DNA of 64,000 nucleotides from Rhodocyclaceae bacterium (GTDB lineage: Bacteria; Pseudomonadota; Gammaproteobacteria; Burkholderiales; Rhodocyclaceae). The notes beneath the pieces are model-generated. The model saw only the letters and a list, made by a program, of their open reading frames with translations, was not told where the DNA came from and ran no database searches. Shown piece by piece: positions 26,589 to 35,250 of the stretch (positions within the stretch are counted from its first letter, which is position 1; every line of letters starts with the position of its first letter). The translations under genes were made by a program, and so were the position numbers. Location: NCBI GenBank assembly GCA_023383815.1, contig JAHDYG010000005.1, positions 113,765-177,764 of the forward strand, read 5' to 3'.

Positions 26589-28862
26589 ATGAACACCTCA
26601 ACCACAGCGTCGAGAACGGTTCTCCTGACCGTTCCTGGCATGGGCAGCAACCACTGTGCGGGCCTGGTGTCGACTTCCATCCGCAGGGTGGAGGGTATCG
26701 AGGGCGTCGAAACCAGCATCGCCAACCATCGCGTCACGGTGCGCTTCGATGCGACGCGCACCCAGCCGGAGGCGATCCGGGCCGCGATCGAACATGCCGG
26801 CTACGACGTCGACAGCGTTGATCTCGAAAGCCCCCCGAGCGAGCGGCAGACGATCGACTCGGAAGAACGCTACCTCGCGCTCGCATGGAAGCGCTTGTGG
26901 ATCGCCGCGATTCCGACCACGGTGATCATGGCGATCATGGCGCCGCACATGTTCTGGCAACCGATCCCCGGCTACCTCGCGATCGTCGCGATCCTCGCAT
27001 TTCCGGTGGTATTCACGAACGGCGGGCTCGCGACGCACCGTTCGGCGTGGCGCTCACTGACGAACCGCACCGCCAACATGGACGTGCTGATCTCGTTGGG
27101 CAGCCTGCCCCCCTACCTGATCGGACTGATCGGCTTCTTCTACCCGATGACCTCCTTCATCGAGATGGCGGCGACGATCATGACCTTCCACCTGCTCGGC
27201 CGCTACCTCGAGACGCGCGCGAAGGGCCGCGCGTCGCAGGCGATCAAGAAGCTGCTCACACTCGGCGCCAAGACCGCGTCCGTGCTGCGTGACGGCCGCG
27301 AGGTCGAGGTGCCGGTGGCCGAGCTTGCGGTCGGCGACGTGATGGTCGTTCGCCCCGGGGCCAAGGTGCCGACCGACGGCGAGATCGTCGAAGGCATGAG
27401 CCATGTCGACGAATCGATCGCGACCGGTGAGTCGGTGCCGGTCGAGAAAGGCCCCGGCGACGCGGTGATCGGCGCGACCCTCAACAAGGAAGGACTGCTC
27501 AGGATCCGCGCGACCAGGGTCGGCGCCGACACCTTCCTGTCGCAGGTGATCCGGCTGGTCGAGCAGGCCCAGGGCTCCAAGGTGCCGATCCAGGAGTTCG
27601 CCGACCGGGTGACCGGCCAGTTCGTGCCGGCCGTGATCGGAATCAGCATCGCGAGCTTCGTGATGTGGCTCGCGATCGGCGCGAGCCTGCAGCCGGTGCT
27701 CGACTGGGGCGCGGGCTTCCTGCCGTGGGTCAATCCCACGCTGACCCCGCTGATGGTCGGCACGCTGTCGGCCGTGGCGGTACTCGTGATCGCCTGCCCG
27801 TGTGCGCTCGGCCTGGCGACGCCGACCGCGCTGATGGTCGGCTCCGGCCTCGGCGCCGAGCGCGGCGTGCTGATCCGCTCCGGCGAGGCGATCCAGACGC
27901 TCAAGGACATCCAGGTCGTCGTGCTCGACAAGACCGGCACGATCACCGAGGGCAAACCGGCGCTGACCGACGTCATCGCGGCAGAAGGCTTCGACGAAGC
28001 GACGGTGCTGCGCGCGGCCGCCGCGGTCGAGGCCGGCTCGGAGCATCCGCTCGGGCAAGCCATCGTCAACGGCGCGCGTGAGCGCGGTGTGGAGATTCCC
28101 GCGGTACAGTCGTTCAAGGCGGTCACCGCGCGCGGCGTGCAGGGTGCGGTCGATGACGGCCTGGTGCGTGTCGGCAGCCGCCGCATGCTCGACGAGGCCA
28201 GCATCGCCTACGGCCCGCTCGACGACACGCTGAAGCGCTTCGAGAACGATGGCAAGACCGCGATGCTGGTCGCGATCGACGATCGCGCCGCGGGTCTGGT
28301 CGCAGTCGCCGACACCGTGAAGGCCGATTCGAAGGCCGCGATCGCCGCACTGCACGCGCTCGGCATCCAGGTCGTCATGGTCACCGGCGACAACGAACGT
28401 ACCGCCCGCCATGTCGCCGCTCAGGTCGGTGTCGACACCGTCATGGCCGGCGTACTCCCGGAGGGCAAGGTCGATGCGGTGAAGTCCTTGCAGCAACAGC
28501 ACGGCCAGCACGTTGCGATGGTCGGCGACGGCATCAACGACGCCCCCGCACTCAAGCAGGCCAACGTCGGCATCGCGATCGGCGCCGGCGCCGACGTCGC
28601 GATCGAGGCGGCCGACGTCACGCTGGTCAAGGGCGAACTGACCAAGGTGGTCGAGGCGATCCGCTTGTCGAAGGCGACCTTCTCGAAGATCGTGCAGAAC
28701 CTGTTCTGGGCCTGGTTCTACAACGTCGCGGCGATCCCCGTCGCGGCGCTGGGCCTGCTGCACCCGATGATCGGCGTCGTCGCGATGACGGCGAGTTCGC
28801 TGTCGGTGATCGGCAATTCGCTGCTGCTGCGCCGGGCACGGCTGGAGGTTACGCGTTATTGA
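26589..28862 (+). CDS. P1B-type copper/heavy-metal ATPase with unusual N-terminal HMA site
   Basis: A 757-residue P-type ATPase. It has one N-terminal HMA-like domain (residues about 10-75), eight expected helices, the metal-translocating CPC at Cys403-Pro-Cys405 (IACPCALGLATPT), phosphorylated Asp447 in DKTGT, HP motif (EHPLG) and [11 protein letters not shown] and the C-terminal helix pattern favour Cu(I)/Ag(I). The HMA metal loop reads GMGSNHC, so the first Cys of the usual CxxC is replaced by Ser. It is distinct from the CueR-controlled copA at 42278. Confidence 0.93.
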   Translation: MNTSTTASRTVLLTVPGMGSNHCAGLVSTSIRRVEGIEGVETSIANHRVTVRFDATRTQPEAIRAAIEHAGYDVDSVDLESPPSERQTIDSEERYLALAWKRLWIAAIPTTVIMAIMAPHMFWQPIPGYLAIVAILAFPVVFTNGGLATHRSAWRSLTNRTANMDVLISLGSLPPYLIGLIGFFYPMTSFIEMAATIMTFHLLGRYLETRAKGRASQAIKKLLTLGAKTASVLRDGREVEVPVAELAVGDVMVVRPGAKVPTDGEIVEGMSHVDESIATGESVPVEKGPGDAVIGATLNKEGLLRIRATRVGADTFLSQVIRLVEQAQGSKVPIQEFADRVTGQFVPAVIGISIASFVMWLAIGASLQPVLDWGAGFLPWVNPTLTPLMVGTLSAVAVLVIACPCALGLATPTALMVGSGLGAERGVLIRSGEAIQTLKDIQVVVLDKTGTITEGKPALTDVIAAEGFDEATVLRAAAAVEAGSEHPLGQAIVNGARERGVEIPAVQSFKAVTARGVQGAVDDGLVRVGSRRMLDEASIAYGPLDDTLKRFENDGKTAMLVAIDDRAAGLVAVADTVKADSKAAIAALHALGIQVVMVTGDNERTARHVAAQVGVDTVMAGVLPEGKVDAVKSLQQQHGQHVAMVGDGINDAPALKQANVGIAIGAGADVAIEAADVTLVKGELTKVVEAIRLSKATFSKIVQNLFWAWFYNVAAIPVAALGLLHPMIGVVAMTASSLSVIGNSLLLRRARLEVTRY

Positions 28863-28909
28863 AACGTAATCCCCTCGTCAGGTTTTCGTCGGAGCCTCCA
28901 GCGCATCAT
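28855..28909 (+). promoter_or_regulatory. CopR-type box F and -10
   Basis: GTTATT-N4-CGTAAT-N5-CGTCAG at 28855-28881 with CATCAT at 28904-28909, 21 nt after GTCAGG. The first eight bases of the box overlap the end of the ATPase gene. It precedes the DUF2933 gene. Confidence 0.55.
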
Positions 28910-29004
28910 GACCCCGTAAGCCCGCTTCTACCACCACCGGCGTACTCATCCGAATACGGAACGGTTCGCACTGCAGATCCGACGATCACAGAGGTAGCCA
29001 CGCC

Positions 29005-29319
29005 ATGCAAGCGCACGACCATCCAAGCACTCGCCACGAGCATGATGCCATCCAAGCAAATCGCGCCGAACGGCAGTCGCCCGCGCAGCAGGTGACGCGA
29101 AGCAAGCGCGCGAAGTGGGTTTTCTTCGGATTTCTCGCGCTCAGCGCGTTCGTTCTCATTGCCGAGCATCGCGCGCATCTGATTCCCTATCTGCCATGGC
29201 TGATCCTGCTCGCATGCCCGTTGATGCACGTGTTCATGCATCGTGGCCACGGGCATGGCGGACATGGTGGCCATCGGCACGGCGCACACGGGCGCAACAC
29301 GAAAGGAGATGCGCGATGA
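29005..29319 (+). CDS. DUF2933 membrane protein, His-rich tail
   Basis: A 104-residue protein with two closely spaced membrane helices (WVFFGFLALSAFVLIAEHRAHL; PYLPWLILLACPLMHVFMH) and a C-terminal His/Gly tail (HRGHGHGGHGGHRHGAHG). The CPLMHVFMHRGHGH motif is characteristic of DUF2933, a family common in metal-resistance islands. It overlaps the next gene by 4 bp (ATGA). The role is unknown; the His tail could bind copper. Confidence 0.82.
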   Translation: MQAHDHPSTRHEHDAIQANRAERQSPAQQVTRSKRAKWVFFGFLALSAFVLIAEHRAHLIPYLPWLILLACPLMHVFMHRGHGHGGHGGHRHGAHGRNTKGDAR

Positions 29320-29972
29320 ACGGCCTGTCCGCCTACGGCCTGTGGTCGCTGGTGCTGCTGAACTCGGCGATCTTCATCGCGTTCGCGTTCAGCTTCGCGA
29401 GGCCGCAGACGACACGCGACTGGCGCTCGTTCGGCGCCTACTCGGCCTTCATCGTCGCGCTATTCACCGAGATGTACGGCTTTCCGCTGACGATCTACCT
29501 GCTCTCGGGCTGGCTGTCGTCGCACTTTCCAGGCGTGGACTGGCTGTCGCACGACGCCGGCCATCTGCTCGAGATGATCTTCGGCTGGGAGGCGAACCCG
29601 CACTTCGGCCCGTTCCACCTGCTCAGCATCGGATTCATCGTCGCCGGCTTCTGGCTCCTCGCGAAGGCGTGGCCGGTGCTGTACGAAGCCCAGCGCGAGC
29701 GCCGCATCGCCGACACCGGCCCCTACGCGTACATTCGCCACCCGCAGTACGTCGGCTTCGTCGCGATCATGTTCGGCTTCCTGCTGCAGTGGCCGACACT
29801 GATCACGCTCGTGCTGTTCCCGATCCTGCTTTACATGTACGCACGGCTCGCGCGCCGCGAGGAACTCGATTCGATCGCCGAGTTCGGCGACGCCTACCGC
29901 GACTACATGGCGCGCACGCCGGCGTTCATTCCGCAACGTGGCCGGAACGGGTCAGCGCAATCCCAGGACTGA
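29316..29972 (+). CDS. Isoprenylcysteine-carboxylmethyltransferase-like membrane protein
   Basis: A 218-residue protein with about five membrane helices and the ICMT/phospholipid-methyltransferase C-terminal motif (GPYAYIRHPQYVGFVAIMFGF, then RREELDSIAEFGDAYRDYM), which binds S-adenosylmethionine in the family. The start is fixed by ATGA overlap with the DUF2933 gene. Bacterial members in metal islands have no known prenylated substrate, so the real target is open. Confidence 0.87.
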   Translation: MNGLSAYGLWSLVLLNSAIFIAFAFSFARPQTTRDWRSFGAYSAFIVALFTEMYGFPLTIYLLSGWLSSHFPGVDWLSHDAGHLLEMIFGWEANPHFGPFHLLSIGFIVAGFWLLAKAWPVLYEAQRERRIADTGPYAYIRHPQYVGFVAIMFGFLLQWPTLITLVLFPILLYMYARLARREELDSIAEFGDAYRDYMARTPAFIPQRGRNGSAQSQD

Positions 29973-30020
29973 GGCGCCCGGCACACGCGCTCGCAACCGG
30001 CGAACCGAACGGAGGAAATC

Positions 30021-30539
30021 ATGGACCAGAAGTATAAGGACGTGGTCTGCGGCATGGAAGTCGATGCCGGCAGCTTCGCACATGACTATGTCGGTACGAC
30101 GTATGCATTCTGCTCGGCCCAGTGCCGTGACCGCTTTCTCGCCCACCCGCACCTGTTCATCGGCCATGCGGGCCGACCGGCCCCGAAGCAGGAGGGCCGA
30201 ACCGTGCTCAAGCACCGCCGCTTCGCGCTCGGGACACCGCTCGATGCCGGACAGGCGCGTCTGGTCGTCGAACAGGTCGGGGCACTGATGGGGATCGAGG
30301 CGATCGAGGCCGAGCATCAGCAGGTCAGGATCACCTATGACCTGCTGCAAGTCACCGCCGACCGGATCGAGGCCGAACTCGAGGCGGCCGGCGCGAGACT
30401 CGGCAACGGCTGGGCCAGCATCCTGAAGCGCGGCTTCGTGCATTTCACGGAGGAGTGCGAGGTGGGTCACCTCGAAGTCGGACCACGCTTCGGCAGCCGC
30501 CGCTCATCGGGGGGTGCTTCCTGCCACGGAAAAGGATGA
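30021..30539 (+). CDS. YHS-domain protein with HMA-like C-terminal part
   Basis: A 172-residue protein. Residues about 5-48 form a YHS domain (VVCGMEVDAGSFAHDYVGTTYAFCSAQCRDRF), with the Cys pattern that binds metal in this family. Residues about 60-135 look like a ferredoxin-like HMA fold lacking the Cys pair (VEQVGALMGIEAIEAEHQQVRITYDLLQ). There is no signal peptide, so it is probably cytoplasmic. It is the last gene of the box-F unit, 48 bp after the methyltransferase-like gene. Confidence 0.82.
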   Translation: MDQKYKDVVCGMEVDAGSFAHDYVGTTYAFCSAQCRDRFLAHPHLFIGHAGRPAPKQEGRTVLKHRRFALGTPLDAGQARLVVEQVGALMGIEAIEAEHQQVRITYDLLQVTADRIEAELEAAGARLGNGWASILKRGFVHFTEECEVGHLEVGPRFGSRRSSGGASCHGKG

Positions 30540-30583
30540 CCTTCAAGCACATCATCGTTCGACCGAACTCCATCGATACGGCG

Positions 30584-30832
30584 CTAAGGATCCTCTCGCT
30601 CCCCATATGCAGGAATGACTTCGTCGATGAGCGCATGCATCACTTCGCGCACGTGGCGCTCGCTGCACCCCATCAGCAATGCGTCTTCGAGGGCATCGCG
30701 CACCATCTGGCGCAGTTCCTCGTGGTTCTCATTGAGAACCTTGATCTTCTCTACGCAAGCGACTGGCTCACCACTCGGCTTGAGCCACCTGACGGACGGG
30801 TTCTTTGAGGTGCCGGTCATGAACGCAGGCAT
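30584..30832 (-). CDS. Small conserved-looking hypothetical protein
   Basis: An 82-residue basic-to-acidic helical protein with no signal peptide or membrane segment: EKIKVLNENHEELRQMVRDALEDALLMGCSERHVREVMHALIDEV reads as two or three amphipathic helices. I think similar short proteins occur in related betaproteobacteria, but cannot confirm that. The start may be 30832 or the internal ATG at 30820; no good ribosome-binding site marks either. It is convergent with the YHS gene. Confidence 0.55.
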   Translation of the reverse strand: MPAFMTGTSKNPSVRWLKPSGEPVACVEKIKVLNENHEELRQMVRDALEDALLMGCSERHVREVMHALIDEVIPAYGEREDP

Positions 30833-30947
30833 TGATTGGTCCCAGAAGTTGAAAGCCTAACAGAACGGGAGCAGGTCACCCATTGCTCCTCATCACTGGA
30901 TGACACCCATCCCCGCTCGACTGCTGGGCATTTCCGCGCGAAGGCTG

Positions 30948-32234
30948 CTACCGCCCTGAACGTCCCGAACGCCCCGCAATCCGCCAGCGGTTGCGGCCCG
31001 CGAGCTTGGCTTCGTACATGGCCTGATCCGCGCGGCGGATGAGCGCTTCGGCGTCGTGGGCGTCGCGTGGATGGAGTGCGACGCCGATGCTCGCGGTTAC
31101 CTGCAGGCCGCACGTTGCAAGGGGCACAGGCTCGGATGCAGCGGCGAGCAGGCGTTCGATCAGGGGTTCGATCTGCGGGTCTTCCGACAGATCGGTCAGC
31201 AGCGCCACGAACTCGTCGCCCCCCATCCTCGCGAGCGTATCGCCCTCGCGCATGACCGCCTGCAGGCGCGCGGCGACCGCTTTCAGCACCGCGTCGCCTG
31301 CGTCGTGACCGCATTGGTCATTGATCGCCTTGAACCCGTCGAGATCGAGGTAGGCGAGCGCAATCTGGCCACCGCGCCGCTGCACCGCGGCCATTGCGCG
31401 CTCCAGCCGGTCCGCGAACAGCCTGCGATTGGGCAGCCCCGTGAGGCTGTCGTGATGCGCGAGGCGCTGCAGCTCTCCGGTGCGCTCGGCGACCAGCGAT
31501 TCGAGCCGCGCGCTGCGATCGAGCTCGGCGGCATGCGATTCATCGAGGCGGCGATAGGCATCGTTCAGGCTCGTGACGAGATCATGCAACTCGTCGGCGC
31601 GTTCAGGTTCGCGCTCGAGCGCGAACGGCGCCAGGCCGTGCCCGGGCACGAAGGCCCGCGCATAGGCGGCGATGCGCCCGAGGTGGCGCGTGATCATCCA
31701 CGAAACGAGCCACAGCAGCGTGAAGGAGATGACCATGACCTTCACCGCCTGGGTCGCGAGCACGACGAGGATGCGGGCCTTCGTGCGCTCGCGGATCTCG
31801 GCCATGTTCGGCCACACGATGAGCCGCCCGACGCGCACGACCCCGGTGCCGGAGGGGTAATCGAGGGTGAAGACGTGCTGGCGCGCATGATCCGGCTGCA
31901 CGTCGCCAACGGCGAGCCTTGCCGATTCGCGCGGTCCGTAGTGGATCGTGAGCGCACGGATCCACGGCGAATCGGCGATCCCGCCCAGTTGCGTCTGAAG
32001 CAGCGCATCATCGAAATTCCAGGCGGCCTGCGCGATGCTCGGCAACTGGCTGTCGCGGATGAAGACGAGCATGCCGTCGAGGTCGGTGAGATCACGCCGG
32101 TACTCGATGTAGAGCTGGATCGAGGTCGCGGCCAGCGCGTTGAACCCGCTGATCAACAGGATCCAGAACAGCAGCCTGCGCCCGAGTGAAGCGCGTACCG
32201 GCATTTCGCGGGAGCCGGAGGGGGACGGATCCAT
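30948..32234 (-). CDS. Membrane-bound diguanylate cyclase (GGDEF)
   Basis: A 428-residue protein. TM1 (about residues 20-42) and TM2 (about 160-182) flank a periplasmic sensor region; a HAMP-like linker and coiled coil follow, then a GGDEF domain with an intact active site (RMGGDEFVALL). The RxxD product-inhibition site is present as REGD five residues before GGDEF. No EAL domain. It should make c-di-GMP in response to a periplasmic signal. The gene starts 6 bp after the periplasmic binding protein gene, suggesting the two form a sensor pair. Confidence 0.92.
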   Translation of the reverse strand: MDPSPSGSREMPVRASLGRRLLFWILLISGFNALAATSIQLYIEYRRDLTDLDGMLVFIRDSQLPSIAQAAWNFDDALLQTQLGGIADSPWIRALTIHYGPRESARLAVGDVQPDHARQHVFTLDYPSGTGVVRVGRLIVWPNMAEIRERTKARILVVLATQAVKVMVISFTLLWLVSWMITRHLGRIAAYARAFVPGHGLAPFALEREPERADELHDLVTSLNDAYRRLDESHAAELDRSARLESLVAERTGELQRLAHHDSLTGLPNRRLFADRLERAMAAVQRRGGQIALAYLDLDGFKAINDQCGHDAGDAVLKAVAARLQAVMREGDTLARMGGDEFVALLTDLSEDPQIEPLIERLLAAASEPVPLATCGLQVTASIGVALHPRDAHDAEALIRRADQAMYEAKLAGRNRWRIAGRSGRSGR

Positions 32235-32240
32235 CGCCGC

Positions 32241-33110
32241 CTATCTCGCGAAGGGCCGCTCGCGCCCGAGCACGGTGAGCAGCTTGCGCGCACTGCCTGG
32301 ATCGAGCATCGAGAGCTGATGTTCGATCCAGGGCGGGCGCGGGCCCGCCTCGCGCACCACCGCGTCGATCCGCTCGACGACCTGCTGCCCCCAGGCGCCC
32401 CGGGTACAGGCGACGTAGCCGAGCGTGAAGTCCTGGTTGCCGGATATGGGCAGCGCGGCAAACTCGACGTCAGTTCTGCGGGCCTCCTGCGCCAGGTACC
32501 AGCCCGGCTCCACCGGGTAGGCGAAGAGATAGTCGATCCAGCCCGCGGCAAGCTGGTGGAAGGAGGCGATGAACTGGCCGCCGGCGCGATGGATGTGCGT
32601 AGCCTCCGGAAAGCGCGCCAGCTCGCGCTCGATGATCGGCGGAAACGCTCGGTGGTCGGTGATCGAGGTAACGAGCGAGGCATCGGCGACGAGACGGTCG
32701 ACCCGGACCGCACCGCTTGCGTCCAGGTGCGGCCCCAGCCGTTCGAGCCGGTCCCGGCGCACGATGACGTGGTGCGGCAGCACCACCTGAACGGGACCGC
32801 TGAACACCGCAACCCGCAAACGCGCCTCGTTCTGCAGCAGCGCTGGATGGCAGAGCCGCTCGCCCTGCTCCATCAGCCCGAGCGCGCGCGCGATGCTCGA
32901 CACCTCGACCCGGTGCTCATACTCGGGCATGCGCGCGATCAGCTGGTCGAGCATGACGTCGACGAAGCCGCTGCGCGGACGCTCCCCGCCGACCACGATG
33001 AAGGGCGGAAAGTCGTTCAGCACCCAGGTCAGCACGCGCTCGCGCCCATCGGCCAGTACGGCCTGCGCGGTGCTCAGCAAACCCAGAATGATCAGAAGGC
33101 CGCGCCCCAT
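32241..33110 (-). CDS. Periplasmic solute-binding-like protein (TIGR02285 type)
   Basis: A 289-residue protein of the SBP_bac_3-like group. ATG 33110 gives a clean signal peptide (MGRGLLIILGLLSTAQAVLA); the longer frame to 33206 does not. The mature start VLTWVLNDFPPFIVV and the mid-region GQFIASFHQLAAGWIDYLFAYPVEPGWY match the TIGR02285 family as I remember it. There is no transporter nearby; the diguanylate cyclase next door suggests that this protein senses a ligand for c-di-GMP signalling. Confidence 0.8.
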   Translation of the reverse strand: MGRGLLIILGLLSTAQAVLADGRERVLTWVLNDFPPFIVVGGERPRSGFVDVMLDQLIARMPEYEHRVEVSSIARALGLMEQGERLCHPALLQNEARLRVAVFSGPVQVVLPHHVIVRRDRLERLGPHLDASGAVRVDRLVADASLVTSITDHRAFPPIIERELARFPEATHIHRAGGQFIASFHQLAAGWIDYLFAYPVEPGWYLAQEARRTDVEFAALPISGNQDFTLGYVACTRGAWGQQVVERIDAVVREAGPRPPWIEHQLSMLDPGSARKLLTVLGRERPFAR

Positions 33111-33246
33111 CCCCTTGCTCCCGCTTCCGGTCCTTCGACGATGATGCCGCAGCGCGACACCTGCCCGCAAGGGCGCAGATTCGGGGCTGCGGCGACCGGT
33201 AGGCAAAGCGCAGTTTGACAGGGACCGTCCGATGAACTAGAGAGAA

Positions 33247-33268
33247 CCAAGGACGCCTTGATCCTTGG
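33247..33268. repeat. Inverted repeat in divergent promoter region
   Basis: CCAAGGA-N8-TCCTTGG, a perfect 7-bp dyad in the 290-bp space between the divergent starts at 33110 and 33401. It could be an operator or a small hairpin. I see no other convincing element in this gap. Confidence 0.35.
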
Positions 33269-33400
33269 TGGGTCGGGCTGTCCCGGCAGGCAGGAACGAG
33301 GCGCGTGGCACGCTCGTCCGATCGCCTGTCCGGCGCCGACCCGAGGCCGGACTTCGGTGCCTGGCATCCGTGATCGCGCACACCACAAGAAGGTGCGCAC

Positions 33401-35218
33401 ATGAGCGATGATCAATCGATCCGATCGGTCTGGCGATGCAGGCGAATTCTGCCTGCGCGGCAACTCGTCGGCATTGTGCTGGCACTGCTGTGCTCAAGCG
33501 CCGCTGCCCGCGATCCCGGCCCCGAATCGGGCCCCGAGATCGACTCGATCGAGCGCGCCCGTGCCGAAGGGCCACAGCTCGCTCAGCGGTGCCACGACCT
33601 GACGGAGGAAGTGAAGCGGCTCCACGCCCTGCGCACCGAGGTCGAAGCACTCAAGTCCGGGGGCGAGTTCTACATGCGCCGGATCACGCTGCCCGGATCG
33701 AGCGCCCTGATGTTCGATCGCATCCAGGAGCTCAAGCGCGAGATCCGGCGGCGTGAACATGCCAATCCGCGCGAACCGGCGCTGCGAAGTCTCAAGGAGG
33801 AACATAACCGCCTGCATGATCTGTACGTGGCCGAGATGAATGCGCAGCTGGCGAGCCATGACGATCAGGCGCTCGCAGATCTCGGGGTGCGCAGCTACGA
33901 CGCCCTGGTCGCGCGCTACGCCCGGGCGCGCGAGGAATGGGGTCGGGTCGAGGCCCGCTATCCTGAAGCCTCCAAGGAACAAGCAGACCTCTGCCGCAGG
34001 TCACGCCAGGCCGAAGCGCTGATCGCGGCCGGATCCTGCGACCAGTTCAACACCGGTGCGCGGACAGCCGCCCATCCGCAGCACACCTCCGGCGCAGCGC
34101 ATCGGCAATCGGACCGGCTGGCAGCGCTGCTTGGCATCGGTACGGCAAACGCGATCGGAACGGCTCCTGGAGAGATTGCCGCCTATGCCCGAGGGGTGTA
34201 CGGAGTGGCATGCGTCCAGCGCCGCGCGACCCGCGACTGGGCCCGTCTGGCGCTCGGGGGTTTCGTGAATGTCGGTGACACGGTGCGCACCGGTGCGGAC
34301 GGGCGGATCCGGCTCGAGTTCACCGACCGCGACGAGGTCGCGAATGCCGGCCCCTCGGTCATGAACCTTGCTCCTGGCACTGAACTGGTGATCGAAAGGT
34401 TCGTGATCAACCTGCGTGACAGCGAGCGGGAACAGCGTCGCCGGGAAGGGGTGTTGTCGCTCATACGCGGTGAGATCCGTGCCTTCATGAAAGGCTGGGG
34501 TTCATCGAGCAGCGTCAATGTCCGCGCGGGTGTGACGCTGTGCGGCATCCGCGGCACCGATTTTGCCCTGCGGCACGAACCGGATTCCGGACAAGTCGAA
34601 CTCAAGGTTGCCGAAGGCAAGGTCGAGCTTTCCACCCCGGCCGGCAAGGCGCTCGTCGGTGCCGGGCAGATGGCGGGGGCTCGCGGCAGGATGATTGGCC
34701 GGGTCAGTCCGATGCCGCCCGAGGTCTGGGACCTGGCACGGGCAGCCACCGACACGCCGCGAACCCAGGATCCGAATGACCGCGCCGGAGCCGACTCTCA
34801 GCGGTCCGGCTCCGCACCCGTCACGCCCCCTCTCGAAGCCGTACCCGACTGGGGCTGCGCCAGCCGGTTCCAGAGCTGCCAGATCGTGCTCTTCGACGGT
34901 CGCCACTACCAGACGGTCTACTGGCCCGGCACCAACGCCGAAGGCGCGCCGGTGGCCGAGTACTTCTACCCTCCCGGGAGCGACGGCCAGCCGGTCTTCC
35001 AGGACGGAGCCGAACTCTGGAACAGTTTCGTGCGTGTACCGGACGGATACCCGAGCACCGGATCCTGGCAGATCGAATGGCTGCGTCAGGGCGAGCGCTG
35101 GACCAAGCAATGGCGCCCGGTCCGCGAGTTCGTCCCGCTCTCGGACGCACCGCACGTGCAGGCCACCGAAGCGCCGCACACCGTCTCGCCTCCAGCCACG
35201 TCGCCGGCAAACCGCTGA
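33401..35218 (+). CDS. FecR-domain secreted protein with N-terminal coiled coil
   Basis: A 605-residue protein. An N-terminal hydrophobic stretch (LVGIVLALLCSSAAARD) acts as signal or anchor; residues about 50-215 are long helices rich in Glu/Arg (likely coiled coil). A FecR domain (about 270-445) has VNVGDTVRTGADGRIRLEF, GVLSLIRGEIRAFM and VTLCGIRGTDFAL. A C-terminal beta-rich part (about 485-580) is unassigned. It is not the anti-sigma FecR type, because there is no FecI or TonB receptor alongside. It is followed 32 bp later by the PAN-like gene. Confidence 0.78.
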   Translation: MSDDQSIRSVWRCRRILPARQLVGIVLALLCSSAAARDPGPESGPEIDSIERARAEGPQLAQRCHDLTEEVKRLHALRTEVEALKSGGEFYMRRITLPGSSALMFDRIQELKREIRRREHANPREPALRSLKEEHNRLHDLYVAEMNAQLASHDDQALADLGVRSYDALVARYARAREEWGRVEARYPEASKEQADLCRRSRQAEALIAAGSCDQFNTGARTAAHPQHTSGAAHRQSDRLAALLGIGTANAIGTAPGEIAAYARGVYGVACVQRRATRDWARLALGGFVNVGDTVRTGADGRIRLEFTDRDEVANAGPSVMNLAPGTELVIERFVINLRDSEREQRRREGVLSLIRGEIRAFMKGWGSSSSVNVRAGVTLCGIRGTDFALRHEPDSGQVELKVAEGKVELSTPAGKALVGAGQMAGARGRMIGRVSPMPPEVWDLARAATDTPRTQDPNDRAGADSQRSGSAPVTPPLEAVPDWGCASRFQSCQIVLFDGRHYQTVYWPGTNAEGAPVAEYFYPPGSDGQPVFQDGAELWNSFVRVPDGYPSTGSWQIEWLRQGERWTKQWRPVREFVPLSDAPHVQATEAPHTVSPPATSPANR

Positions 35219-35250
35219 ACGGGGTGGCAAACCGGCAAGGAGAACAGATC

